Source: CAYSRC01 sp964433495 (GTDB taxonomy: Bacteria; Bacillota; Clostridia; Oscillospirales; Ruminococcaceae). From it: a stretch of DNA of 11,388 nt. The stretch spans positions 1 to 11,388 of the forward strand of contig CAYSRC010000055.1 of assembly GCA_964433495.1 (NCBI GenBank). The letters are read 5' to 3'. This document shows, piece after piece, positions 1 to 6,697 of the stretch. A program made the position numbers and the translations under genes. The notes beneath the pieces are model-generated. The model searched no databases and was not told where the DNA came from. It worked only from the letters and a program-made list of their open reading frames with translations. How positions within the stretch are numbered: position 1 is the first letter of the stretch; every line of letters begins with the position of its first letter.

Positions 1-24
1 GGGCGCGCCGCGCGGCCTTATGCG

Positions 25-46
25 GCGTCCCCCTCGAGGGGGACGC
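25..46. repeat. 22-bp perfect palindrome
   Basis: An 11-bp arm beginning GCGTCCCCC is followed directly by its reverse complement, centred on CTCGAG. Neither side has a run of T, so it does not look like a standard intrinsic terminator. It could end a transcript entering from the left, act as a protein-binding dyad, or be one unit of the repeat cluster that follows. Confidence 0.55.
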
Positions 47-210
47 GCCTCCCGAAAGCTTTGGCGGTATTACAAGGTGCCCCACCCCTCGGCATCTCGC
101 AGCGGACGGGAAGCCCAAGCAAAGGGGGGTCACGCAGTGAAAGGGGATTGACGAGTTAGAACGAAAAGCTTTTGACAAGTTTGGTTTTTGAGACAAACTG
201 AAGCAAGCCT

Positions 211-290
211 TTGGCAACCCCTCCGTCGGGCGAAGCCCAACACCTCCCCTTACTCAGGGGAGGCTCAAGGGCAAGCGGCCCAAGGACAAA
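211..290. repeat. REP-like element, two hairpins plus conserved tail
   Basis: The unit starts CCCCTCCGTC, followed by a GGGC-gaa-GCCC hairpin (228-238), a CCTCCCC/GGGGAGG hairpin with a 7-nt loop (243-263), and then the tail CAAGGACAAA (281-290). The same order, a hairpin of CTCCC/GGGAG type followed by a short spacer and CAAGGACAAA, is seen at 3819-3856. From general knowledge, elements of this composition are scattered between genes of gut clostridia; membership of a named family is not shown here. Confidence 0.55.
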
Positions 291-695
291 TTTAAGCTTT
301 AAGCCTTGGAAACCTTCCCACACGGGGAAAGGGAGGCCGCCCCGCGGCGGATGAGGGGCGAAGGGGCCTGTTGTTTAGGACGGGGATGAAGTTGAGCGAG
401 TGAGCTTATCTCTCATCCCGTCCTCGCGGGCTGCGTTAAGCTCCGTTTGCGCAGGGGCGCAAACATCCGCCCGCTCCGCCGCTTGTCCTTCCCCTTCAAT
501 GTCAGAGGGCATTGAAGGGAACCCAGAGCTACGCTGACGGCGTTCCCCACGGGGGAAGCTCAAGACCCCGCAGTCCGCAGGAAGGGTATAAGCTTTTGGG
601 TTTGCTGAGAGCTGCGTGATCGCTGCAAGCCAAAGCCACCCCCTTACCGCATGTCCCGTATACGTCCCCCGCACGTTAAAGCAGCATAAAGCAAC

Positions 696-1244
696 CTAAG
701 GCGACGGGCGGCCCTGCGCCGTTTTTATAAAGTACCGCTGCAAAAAGACGTCATCCTGCGGGCAGTAGACGGTTTTGTCGTACACCCCGCCGTTTGCAAG
801 GATGGTGCGTCGGCTGCCCTCGTTTGTCTCGAGACAGGTCACCAAAACCTCGTTGAGGCCGTGCGCGGGACACTCGCGCAGCAGGGCGGCGAGCATCGCC
901 GAGGCATAGCCCTTTCTGCGCTCGGACGGCCGCACCGAATAGCCGATGTTGCCGCCGTAGTCGCGCAAAAAGTCGTTGAAGTGCAGCCGCAGCTGGATCA
1001 TCCCGACAATTCTTTTGTCGCTGTGCCGCAGATAGACATATTGAATGCTCGGTACCCAATTTTCGGACACGGTGTCGGGGTTTTCGAGCAGGGCGTTGAA
1101 CGCCAGCCACTCGGCGGGGGTGTGCCGCCTGAGTGAGCCGCAGCCGTCCATGCTGTCGCCCGCGTCGATGAATTCCTGCTTATATGACGCGATCTCGTCC
1201 GCCGTCGAGATGTCGGGCTTTACGAGTGAAAACAACTGCTTCAT
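696..1244 (-). CDS. GNAT family N-acetyltransferase (COG3981 type)
   Basis: This is a complete 182-residue protein predicted to transfer an acetyl group from acetyl-CoA to an amine in the cytoplasm; the substrate is unknown. The acetyl-CoA pyrophosphate loop is R109-R-K-G-Y-A114, preceded by the beta-strand IGYSVRPSE (100-108). The segments DGCGSLRR (33-40) and WVPSIQYVYLR (63-73) and the end LQRYFIK match the pattern of the COG3981 'predicted acetyltransferase' group. The ATG at 1244 is preceded by a weak AGGGGG about 11 nt upstream, so expression may be modest. tcdA lies 189 nt upstream on the same strand, a gap long enough for its own promoter, although none stands out. The family call is secure; the biological role is not. 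Confidence 0.88.
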   Translation of the reverse strand: MKQLFSLVKPDISTADEIASYKQEFIDAGDSMDGCGSLRRHTPAEWLAFNALLENPDTVSENWVPSIQYVYLRHSDKRIVGMIQLRLHFNDFLRDYGGNIGYSVRPSERRKGYASAMLAALLRECPAHGLNEVLVTCLETNEGSRRTILANGGVYDKTVYCPQDDVFLQRYFIKTAQGRPSP

Positions 1245-1433
1245 TGCGAAAACAGCCCCCTGCGTTTTATTCTGTCCGTGTGTTCTTTCGATTATCGTGC
1301 GGCCTTCGCCGAGGGGACGGCCGCCGAAAACGCGGGCCTAAGCCCCGGGCACATTGCAGTGTGTCTTGCCCGCCGATGCTCCTTTGGCTCGCCGAACCGG
1401 GGGCGGGAGGAGCGACTTCGGCGGCGGGCGGGT

Positions 1434-2129
1434 TCAGCGCTTTTTTGCCAGCAGCGTGCGCACGGCGTGCCCCGCCAGCAGATAACCCGCGACGGGCGGG
1501 ACAAAGCTCACGCTTGCGGGGGTGCGGCAGCCCGTTTCAATCGGCGGACAGACGCTGTACAGCACGGGTGTGTCGTCGAGCCCGCGGCGTCTCAGCTCGC
1601 GCCGCATGACCCGCGCGAGGCCGCAGCCGCAGCCCCCTGTCTCGCCGACGGGGCCTATCCTGAAGCCCGTCGCGTCGGCGCGGTTGCCCGTGCCCATACA
1701 GGAGACAATCTCGATGCCGCACGCGCGGCAGCTTTCGATGAGGGCGAGCTTTGCGCTCACCGTGTCGACCGCATCGATCACAAAATCGGGCTCGAGGTCG
1801 GTTATCTCGTGCACCGTCTCGGGGGCGAGGCGGGTTTCGAGCACGGTGACGCGGCAGCGGGGGTTGATGAGCCCCGCGCGAAGCGCCGCCTCGGCCGCCT
1901 TGCTTTTGCCGACGTTCAGCTCGGTCGCCAGGATCTGGCGGTTGAGGTTGGTTATGTCAAAGACGTCACAGTCGGCCGCGATGATCCCGCCGACGCCGCA
2001 GCGCACAAGCGCCTCGAAGGCTGCGCCGCCCACGCCGCCGAGCCCCGCCACCGCGACGGTGCAGGCGCCCAAGAGCTCGGACGAGTCGCCGCCCAGCACC
2101 GCCGCCTGGCGTGAAAACCTCTCCTCCAT
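1434..2129 (-). CDS. tcdA: tRNA threonylcarbamoyladenosine dehydratase
   Basis: TcdA (formerly YgdL/CsdL) is an E1-like enzyme that uses ATP to cyclise the t6A at position 37 of ANN-decoding tRNAs into ct6A, which improves decoding. The 231-residue product has the Rossmann nucleotide loop GLGGVGG (29-35), the ThiF/MoeB/E1 motif D53-C-D55...TNLNRQ (60-65) that binds ATP, and the DAVDTVSAK segment typical of the TcdA branch. I chose the ATG at 2129 because GGGGAGG ends 6 nt upstream. ATG 2135 touches that site, and the longer start at 2174 adds a low-quality 15-residue extension absent from the family. Length is slightly below the E. coli protein (about 268), as is common in Firmicutes. A terminator-like hairpin and a 12-bp palindrome lie just upstream. 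Confidence 0.92.
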   Translation of the reverse strand: MEERFSRQAAVLGGDSSELLGACTVAVAGLGGVGGAAFEALVRCGVGGIIAADCDVFDITNLNRQILATELNVGKSKAAEAALRAGLINPRCRVTVLETRLAPETVHEITDLEPDFVIDAVDTVSAKLALIESCRACGIEIVSCMGTGNRADATGFRIGPVGETGGCGCGLARVMRRELRRRGLDDTPVLYSVCPPIETGCRTPASVSFVPPVAGYLLAGHAVRTLLAKKR

Positions 2130-2141
2130 CCGCATCCTCCC

Positions 2142-2153
2142 CGGCAGCTGCCG
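2142..2153. promoter_or_regulatory. 12-bp palindrome at the tcdA ribosome binding site
   Basis: CGGCAGCTGCCG is a perfect dyad that overlaps, by one base, the GGGGAGG ribosome binding site of tcdA. In RNA it could form only a short hairpin (loop AGCT). It could instead be an operator. Function is not shown by the sequence alone. Confidence 0.35.
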
Positions 2154-2160
2154 AAAACAA

Positions 2161-2231
2161 ATAAAAAAAGACAAAACAAAACCCCACCTTGCCGTCTGCA
2201 GCCGGTTTAGAATCCGTCACACGACGGTGGG
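2161..2231 (-). terminator. Candidate intrinsic terminator/attenuator upstream of tcdA
   Basis: Read leftward, CCCACC (2231-2226) can pair with GGTGGG (2188-2183). A T-rich tail follows at once (TTTTGTTTTG, then seven T around 2162-2168). Inside, CCGTC (2227-2223) can pair instead with GACGG at 2218-2214, which shares two bases with the outer stem, so the two folds compete. It may simply end the DUF1292 transcript, or it may be a leader attenuator of tcdA, whose start is only about 30 nt beyond the tail. Confidence 0.4.
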
Positions 2232-2405
2232 TACATCCGCCCTCGCGGTTCATGCTCCCTTCTTCCCGTGGGGAGGTCTGCAATCCGCGCGCGGAGCCGA
2301 ATTCCCTATTCTAAGCTTGTCGGATTAAAAAAGACTGCAACAAATCGCACAAAGCAGGGATGTTTTTTTGCGGGACGCGGGACGCCCGTGAAAACGGTTT
2401 AAAGC

Positions 2406-2747
2406 CTATTCGCCGTCCTCGATGTCGAACTCAAACAGGTCGCTCAGGCGGTCGGTGAATATCCCGCTGACCTCGTCGAACTCGTCGTCGTCCTCGATGA
2501 GCTCGAGGATCTCCTCCTCGCCCTCGCTGACGATCTTCATGATGACAAGGTTGCCGTCCTCCTCGAGGACGTCCTCGGGGGTTTCGGCGGAGGTCAAAAG
2601 GGCGACATAGGTCGAACCGCCGTGCTCGAGCGTATCGACGAGCTCAAACTCGTGGTCGACGCCGTCCTCGTCGGTCAGCGTCACAAGGTCGGCGGTGAAC
2701 TCGCCTTCGTTTTCGCTCTCGTTGAGGTTGTTTTTATTCTCGTCCAT
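2406..2747 (-). CDS. DUF1292 family acidic protein (YrzB-like)
   Basis: This is a small, very acidic 113-residue protein of the DUF1292 family. Members are widespread in Firmicutes, often near alaS-yrrK-type genes, and have no established biochemical role. The diagnostic core is the block VTLTDEDGVDHEFELVD (about 22-38), followed by GSTYVALL (44-51) and then an acidic C-terminal half (LVIMKIV, EEEILELIEDDDEFDE). No signal peptide or membrane segment is present, so it should be cytoplasmic. The ATG at 2747 has AAGGAG 6 nt upstream and a well-placed promoter at 2785-2814. Unlike the common arrangement, alaS and yrrK are not next to it here. Family assignment is confident; function is unknown. 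Confidence 0.88.
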   Translation of the reverse strand: MDENKNNLNESENEGEFTADLVTLTDEDGVDHEFELVDTLEHGGSTYVALLTSAETPEDVLEEDGNLVIMKIVSEGEEEILELIEDDDEFDEVSGIFTDRLSDLFEFDIEDGE

Positions 2748-2784
2748 GCTGTTCTCCTTTAAGGGCTGCGTGTGCCCTGATGTA

Positions 2785-2814
2785 ATTTTACCCCAACGCG
2801 CATATAAAAGTCAA
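2785..2814 (-). promoter_or_regulatory. Sigma-A type promoter for the DUF1292 gene
   Basis: On the minus strand, TTGACT (2814-2809) and TAAAAT (2790-2785) are separated by 18 nt. The -10 box lies about 38 nt upstream of the ATG at 2747. The region is AT-rich against a GC-rich background, which supports the call. Confidence 0.65.
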
Positions 2815-2821
2815 TCGGTAC

Positions 2822-2850
2822 TTGCCTTTAGGGAATTTTTACACTATTAT
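2822..2850 (+). promoter_or_regulatory. Candidate promoter for the cyclophilin gene
   Basis: TTGCCT (2822-2827) and TATTAT (2845-2850) are separated by 17 nt and lie back to back with the leftward DUF1292 promoter. Transcription would start near 2857 and give a leader of about 165 nt that includes the 22-bp tandem repeat. Other AT-rich hexamers nearby (TATAGT, TATACT) lack a well-spaced -35. Confidence 0.5.
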
Positions 2851-2869
2851 AAGTATAGTTCGATATACT

Positions 2870-2913
2870 GTGAGGATATGTCGTATTTGGAGTGAGGATA
2901 TGTCGTATTTGGA
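2870..2913. repeat. Perfect 22-bp tandem direct repeat, two copies
   Basis: The unit starts GTGAGGATATGTCG and ends TATTTGGA. It occurs exactly twice in a row (2870-2891 and 2892-2913) with no mismatch. A partial echo, GTGAGGTATAGG, sits at 3011-3022 and supplies the ribosome binding site of the downstream gene. The length is not a multiple of three and no gene is read through it, so it is a leader or operator feature rather than a coding repeat. Confidence 0.85.
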
Positions 2914-3022
2914 CGCGCAAAAATGAGGGGATCCCCGACGTGCGCGACCGCACGACATTCGATCTTGTTGTTGATATTACCGTTCTTACCGTGCAAAACC
3001 GAGCGGAAATGTGAGGTATAGG

Positions 3023-3706
3023 ATGAAAAAGGTCTTGTCTGTTTTGCTCGCTGCGGCGCTTGCCCTCGCGCTCGGGGGATGCGGCGCAAAGGCCCCCAAG
3101 GTGACCGACGGCCCTCTTCAGCTGCGGACGCCGACCGAGGGGGACACCGTGGCGGTGTTCAGCACCTCGATGGGCGAGTTCAAGGTGGTGTTCTTTCCCG
3201 AGGTCGCCCCCAAAAGCGTCGGCAACTTTGTGACGCTTGCCGAGCAGGGGTACTTTGACGGCCTCGTGTTTCATCGGGTGGAGAGGGATTTTGTCATCCA
3301 GTCGGGCGACCCGACCGGGACGGGAAGCGGCGGCGACAGCTCGTTCGGCGCGCCGTTTGCGGACGAATACTCGACCGAGCTGCACCACTTCACGGGCGCG
3401 GTCGGCATGGCGAAGGCCGCGGACAATCAGCTGGGAAGCCAGTTTTACATAATCTGCGGCACGGCGATAACCGACGAGGTCGCGGCCGCCATGCAGAATG
3501 CGGACTATTCGGAGGACATAATCGAGGCCTATAAAAAGAACGGGGGTTATCCCTCGCTCGACAACCGCTACACCGTGTTCGGCCAGGTCTACGAGGGGAT
3601 GGACGTGGTGATGAAGATAAACGAGGTCAAGACCGACAAGTTCTCCCGCCCGACCGCCGACGTCGTGATAAACTCGGTCAAGATTGAGACCTATACAGAG
3701 AAGTAG
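3023..3706 (+). CDS. Cyclophilin-type peptidyl-prolyl cis-trans isomerase lipoprotein
   Basis: The gene encodes a 227-residue precursor of a cyclophilin, which catalyses cis-trans isomerisation of X-Pro bonds and helps proteins fold. A positively charged start (MKK), a hydrophobic stretch and the lipobox LGGC with Cys20 mark it as a lipoprotein, so it should sit on the outer face of the cytoplasmic membrane. The cyclophilin core is clear: FHRVERDFVIQSGDPTGTGSGG, including the catalytic-site R and Q-x-GDP, followed by GAVGMAKA and the SQFYI strand, then FGQVYEGMDVV near the end. The ATG at 3023 has GAGG 6 nt upstream; the GTG at 3011 would add residues before the signal peptide and is less likely. 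It is transcribed alone. Confidence 0.93.
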   Translation: MKKVLSVLLAAALALALGGCGAKAPKVTDGPLQLRTPTEGDTVAVFSTSMGEFKVVFFPEVAPKSVGNFVTLAEQGYFDGLVFHRVERDFVIQSGDPTGTGSGGDSSFGAPFADEYSTELHHFTGAVGMAKAADNQLGSQFYIICGTAITDEVAAAMQNADYSEDIIEAYKKNGGYPSLDNRYTVFGQVYEGMDVVMKINEVKTDKFSRPTADVVINSVKIETYTEK

Positions 3707-3982
3707 GCAGCGCGGGAATTGTTTGCTGTACGTTAAAGCTGCCGCAATGCGTTTTTTCAAAGGATAATGCCTTGCGAGTGCAATCCCCGAGTGCAATTCC
3801 TCAGACACTTTGTGACAGCTCCCTTTACACAAGGGAGACACAAAGGCAAGGACAAAAGAGCACAATCCCTCAGTCAGCCGGCACGGCGAAAGACGCGGCG
3901 GAGGGATTGCGCGCAGGCAGCCAAAGGCAGAGCAAGGAACCCCTTTTATGATCGGTGCGCCGGGGAAGGGCTTCGCATCTAA
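3707..3982. repeat. Second REP-like intergenic repeat region
   Basis: No gene is supported here. The stretch contains the boundary-like 10-mer ACGTTAAAGC (3730-3739), a perfect CTCCCTT/AAGGGAG hairpin with a 5-nt loop (3819-3837), the tail CAAGGACAAA (3847-3856) and a 9-bp inverted repeat CAATCCCTC/GAGGGATTG (3863-3871 and 3901-3909) enclosing a GC-rich centre with CAGTCAGCCGG. The two 10-mers are shared with the region at 1-695. GGCAGC (3707-3712) and GCTGCC (3738-3743), followed by a run of six T near 3751-3756, could form a weak terminator for the cyclophilin gene. Confidence 0.6.
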
Positions 3983-4016
3983 AAAAGAAGAGGGCGCGTG
4001 CGCGCCCTCTTCTTTT
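3983..4016. terminator. Strong bidirectional intrinsic terminator
   Basis: AAAAGAAGAGGGCGC pairs perfectly with GCGCCCTCTTCTTTT around a 4-nt loop, a 15-bp stem with A-rich and T-rich flanks. It works on either strand and lies between the convergent cyclophilin gene (rightward) and the acetyltransferase gene ending at 4097 (leftward). It would serve both. Confidence 0.9.
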
Positions 4017-4096
4017 GCCGCTTTGCCGCATCTCTTGGCAGCACGGCAAGGGTGTTGTACAATCTGCCGCGCCGGCCGCAGGGCGCCGGGCGGCCG

Positions 4097-4594
4097 TTAC
4101 AGCCGCGCGGGGGCGGTGTACATGCGGGAGGTTGTGCCGCAGTCGTCGCGGACATCGCACAGATACCGCCAGCCGCACCGCTCGTAAAAGCCGGTGTGAT
4201 CGGTCACAAGATAAAGGCGCTCGACCCCGCGCTCGGCCGCGTCGGCGCGGATTCGGCCGAGCAGCGCGCGGGCAAGACCCCGGCGGCGGTGGGGCGGCTC
4301 GGTGTACACGGCGCACACGTTGGGGGACAGGTCGGGCCGGTCGTGAAAGTCGTTGTCGATGAGCCCTGCGCCCGCGGCAATGCCGCCGCCCCGGTCGAGC
4401 ACAAGATACCACCGCGGGAACACCCCGCGCCCCGCAAGGCTTTGCGAGATGCTCTCTCGGTAGGCGTCGACGGGGATATCCCATTTTTCACTGTACCATT
4501 TTGCGGCGGCCTCGGCGAGCTCGGGGTGCTCGTCGACACGGATGAGCGCGAACCCCTCGGGCACAACAGCCGCGTTTGATTCGGTTTCGGTCAT
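4097..4594 (-). CDS. GNAT family N-acetyltransferase
   Basis: This is a complete 165-residue acetyl-CoA-dependent N-acetyltransferase, presumably cytoplasmic, with unknown substrate. The strand NVCAVYTEP (92-100) leads into the acetyl-CoA loop H102-R-R-R-G-L-A108, and the C-terminal motif D132-H-T-G-F-Y-E-R-C-G-W142 contains Tyr137, the usual general-acid position. Start ATG 4594 has AAAGGAG about 9 nt upstream. The broken oxidoreductase gene ends 149 nt upstream on the same strand, so the two may once have been co-transcribed. The protein is unlike the other GNAT protein at 696-1244 apart from the shared fold, so the two are not a recent duplication. Confidence 0.9.
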   Translation of the reverse strand: MTETESNAAVVPEGFALIRVDEHPELAEAAAKWYSEKWDIPVDAYRESISQSLAGRGVFPRWYLVLDRGGGIAAGAGLIDNDFHDRPDLSPNVCAVYTEPPHRRRGLARALLGRIRADAAERGVERLYLVTDHTGFYERCGWRYLCDVRDDCGTTSRMYTAPARL

Positions 4595-4743
4595 TACACA
4601 ACGCTCCTTTCAAAACGAGGGATGTCCGTCGGGCGCGCCGGCCCTTGGAATGTGCGGAGCAGGGGGGGAAAAAGCTTTTCCCGGCGCCCTTTTTGCAGGG
4701 ATCGTCCGTCGTCCCTTCGGGTAAAACGCCCTATCGGACGGTG

Positions 4744-5333
4744 TCAGCCATAGGTTTTGCTGCCGAACCGATAGGCCCGCTCGAGCCAGTCGGTGCTTTT
4801 GATCCCGGGCGCGCCGCCCGAGCTTCCGCACCCGCCCGCGAGCAGGACGCCCCTGTCGTGAAAGCCGAGATAGTTGACGGCCGCAAAGCGGTAGTAGCTC
4901 TCGGCCTGCGAAAAGGTCCAGAACAGGTTGTCGGCCGAGGTCATCAGCAGGGCGCAGTCCTTGGCGGGATGGCGGGATAGCGCTCATACCTGCCGAGAGG
5001 AGGGCCCGGGTCGGGGGCGGCGACGCTGTACAGCCGCTCGATAAAGGCCTTGAGGCGGGACGATATCGTCCAATAGTAGAGGGGAGACGCCAAAACCAGC
5101 AGGTCACAGCGTTCGAACAGGGGGAGGATATCCGCAAAGCCGTCGCGCTGCACGCACGGCGCGCCCCGTTTGCAGGCGTTGCAGCCGAGACAGCCCTTGA
5201 CCTCGGTCTTGAGCAGCGACACCTGCTCGACGCTGTGTCCCGCGTCGCACGCGCCGCGCGCAAAGGCGTCCGCAAGCTGCGCGGTGTTGCCGCCCTGTCT
5301 GTCGCCGCCCGATACGATGAGGATGTTTTTCAA
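4744..5333 (-). pseudogene. NAD(P)H-dependent FMN oxidoreductase (flavodoxin fold), frameshifted by an 8-bp duplication
   Basis: The first part (5333-4944) encodes 129 residues with the flavin-phosphate loop GGNTAQLADAF (14-24), a cysteine cluster C48-x2-C51-x2-C54-x5-C60, and the flavin-binding strand SPLYYWTISSRLKAFIER. After Ala121 the frame breaks. The missing C-terminus (MTSADNLFWTFSQ to the end) is in another frame and stops at 4744. The cause is visible: GGCGGGAT occurs twice in tandem at 4963-4978. Removing one copy joins the frames into a 193-residue protein with KDCALLM at the junction, the usual family length. The start is TTG 5333 with AAGGGGG 8 nt upstream. Such enzymes reduce quinones, flavins or nitro/azo compounds. 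It may be a recent pseudogene, a phase-variable gene or an assembly error. Confidence 0.85.
4963..4978. repeat. 8-bp tandem duplication causing the frameshift
   Basis: GGCGGGAT at 4963-4970 is repeated exactly at 4971-4978. The extra 8 bp shifts the leftward reading frame of the oxidoreductase. With one copy the codons read R-Y-P-A-K-D-C-A-L-L-M, as expected for this family. Confidence 0.9.
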
Positions 5334-5642
5334 TTTCGACGCCCCCTTGCTGAAGTCGGAATGACAGATAGAAAAAACGACGGGTTTTCATGTATGCGCG
5401 CTGCAAAGCCGTTGACCCGCCGTCCCGTCCGCTGCGGCGGGCGTTTTATCGAGCGGGGAGGTGAGGACGGGGCCTCGCCGCCCTAAAGGGTAATTGCAGA
5501 CCAATCGATTTTAAATTTGTGCAGCGGCGTCAAAAAGTGATACTATATGCTTTGGGCCCCCGCGCGGGCGGACGGTTGGCCGAATGCGCGCAGCGGGCGC
5601 CGAGTATCGGCGGCTCTGCCCATTTTGCAGGAGGAAACAGCA
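5334..5642. promoter_or_regulatory. Divergent intergenic region, oxidoreductase/azlC
   Basis: No gene is supported in these 309 nt. A candidate rightward promoter for azlCD is TTGTGC (5517-5522), 18 nt, TACTAT (5541-5546). This would give a leader of about 90 nt rich in GC hairpins. Further left, CCCGCCG (5416-5422) pairs with CGGCGGG (5435-5441) and is followed by CGTTTTATCG, a terminator-like structure on the plus strand that could shield azlCD from read-through. No clear promoter was found for the leftward oxidoreductase gene. Confidence 0.4.
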
Positions 5643-6392
5643 ATGAAAGAGCAAACACATGCGCGCGCCGCAGGCCTGTCGAAGCGGGCGGCGCTCGCCG
5701 AGGGGATTCGGGACGGCCTGCCCATTGCGGCGGGATACCTCGCCGTGTCCTTTTCGCTCGGCATCGCGGCGAGGGAGGCGGGGATATCCCCGCTCGGCGG
5801 GTTTGTGATGAGCCTGCTCAACAACGCGTCGGCCGGCGAGTACGCGGGCATCGTGCTCATCGCGGCGGGCGCGAGCTATCTTGAGACGGCGGTGATGACC
5901 CTTATCACCAACGCGCGGTATCTTCTCATGAGCTTTGCTTTGAGCCAGCGCTTTTCGCCCGACACCGGCCTTGTGCACAGGCTGCTTGTCGGCTTTGACA
6001 TAACGGATGAGATATTCGGCATCACCGTTGCGCGCAGCGGCTTTGTCGACCCGTACTACACCTACGGCGCGATGCTCGTCGCCGTCCCCGCGTGGGCGTT
6101 CGGCACGGCGTTCGGGGTGGCGGCGGGCAGCCTGCTGCCCGAGAGGGTGGTCAGCGCGCTGTCGGTGGCGCTGTACGGGATGTTTTTGGCGATCATCATC
6201 CCGCCCGCGAAGAAGGACAGGGTGGTCGCGGCGCTCGTTGTCGCGAGCTTCGCGCTCAGCTTTTGTGCGTCGCGGGTGCCGCTCCTTTCCGCGGTGCCCG
6301 AGGGCACGAGGACGATCGTGCTGACCCTCGGGCTGTCCGCGGCCGCTGCGCTGCTGTTCCCGAGGCCCGCGCAGGGGGAGGACGGGCAATGA
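5643..6392 (+). CDS. azlC: AzlC family branched-chain amino acid exporter, large subunit
   Basis: AzlC is the large membrane subunit of the AzlCD exporter of branched-chain amino acids and analogues such as 4-azaleucine. The 249-residue product has about six to seven hydrophobic segments (roughly 26-44, 52-75, 78-97, 137-165, 168-190, 196-213, 222-243). It shows the family's conserved patterns: GLPIAAGYLAVSFSLG near the N-terminus, LLNNASAGEYA, LITNARYLLMSFALS, and GFDITDEIFG. ATG 5643 has AGGAGG 8 nt upstream; the longer in-frame opening from 5547 lacks a good site and adds a non-membrane tail. Its stop overlaps the azlD start by four bases, so the two are translationally coupled in one operon. 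Confidence 0.95.
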   Translation: MKEQTHARAAGLSKRAALAEGIRDGLPIAAGYLAVSFSLGIAAREAGISPLGGFVMSLLNNASAGEYAGIVLIAAGASYLETAVMTLITNARYLLMSFALSQRFSPDTGLVHRLLVGFDITDEIFGITVARSGFVDPYYTYGAMLVAVPAWAFGTAFGVAAGSLLPERVVSALSVALYGMFLAIIIPPAKKDRVVAALVVASFALSFCASRVPLLSAVPEGTRTIVLTLGLSAAAALLFPRPAQGEDGQ

Positions 6393-6697
6393 GCGACAGG
6401 GTGTATATCTACATAGCGGTGATGGCGGCGGTCACCTTTGCGGTGCGGGTGCTGCCGCTGACCCTCATAAGAAAACCCGTGAAGAGCAGGTTTTTGCAGT
6501 CCTTTTTGTATTACGTCCCCTACGTCACCCTCGCGGTGATGACCTTCCCCGCGATCGTGGACGCAACTGCCTCGCCCGCCGCGGGCGCCGCGGCGCTCGC
6601 CGTGGGGGTGCTGCTCGCGCTCAAAGGGGCAAAGCTGCCCGTCGTCGCGTCGGCCTGCTGCCTCGCGGTGCTCGTGTGCGAGTATTTGATATATTAA
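6389..6697 (+). CDS. azlD: AzlD family branched-chain amino acid exporter, small subunit
   Basis: AzlD is the small membrane partner of AzlC; both are needed for branched-chain amino acid export. The 102-residue product has four hydrophobic segments (about 5-25, 38-60, 64-83, 85-102), with the family pattern of an early FAVRVLPLTLI, a central SFLYYVPYVTLAVMTFPAI, and a C-terminal LLALKGAKLPVVAS. The ATG at 6389 forms the ATGA overlap with the azlC stop, and GGGGGAGG lies a few bases upstream inside azlC. The small size is normal for the family. No strong terminator follows directly. Confidence 0.93.
   Translation: MSDRVYIYIAVMAAVTFAVRVLPLTLIRKPVKSRFLQSFLYYVPYVTLAVMTFPAIVDATASPAAGAAALAVGVLLALKGAKLPVVASACCLAVLVCEYLIY

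Larger units (their letters stand above)
1..695. repeat. Non-coding, hairpin-dense region of REP/MITE-like repeats
   Basis: No reading frame here has a ribosome binding site or a recognisable protein product. The stretch holds a series of perfect or near-perfect inverted repeats: a 22-bp palindrome (25-46); AGTTTG/CAAACT (178-199); GGGC/GCCC (228-238); CCTCCCC/GGGGAGG (243-263); a 12-bp stem with one bulged G (377-424); GTTTGCGC/GCGCAAAC (445-464); CCCTTCAATG/CATTGAAGGG (492-519); TTCCCC/GGGGAA (543-557). Two 10-mers, CAAGGACAAA (281-290) and ACGTTAAAGC (673-682), recur in the other REP-like region at 3847-3856 and 3730-3739, which ties both regions to one repeat family. The frames at the extreme left edge are open for some 45-50 codons, so the tail of a rightward gene cannot be excluded, but nothing recognisable is encoded. 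Confidence 0.6.

Noticed and set aside
1..156. Tail of a rightward gene entering from the left edge
   Set aside because: Several frames are open for some 45-50 codons, but all are compositionally alike, cross a 22-bp palindrome and show no recognisable protein sequence. It cannot be excluded but is not supported.
375..674. Leftward 99-codon open frame in the hairpin-rich left region
   Set aside because: It runs across inverted repeats, has low-complexity composition, no recognisable domain and no ribosome binding site that stands out. Repeat sequence of high GC explains the lack of stops.
2828..3865. Leftward 345-codon open frame opposite the cyclophilin gene
   Set aside because: It is the antisense shadow of a clear cyclophilin gene and also runs through the 22-bp repeat, which is not a multiple of three.
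4663..4708. Hairpin GGGAAAAAGCTTTTCCC followed by CCCTTTTTGC as a terminator
   Set aside because: The stem is imperfect (one extra A), mostly A-T and has no gene before it on the plus strand. On the minus strand it has no good T-tail after a GC-rich stem.
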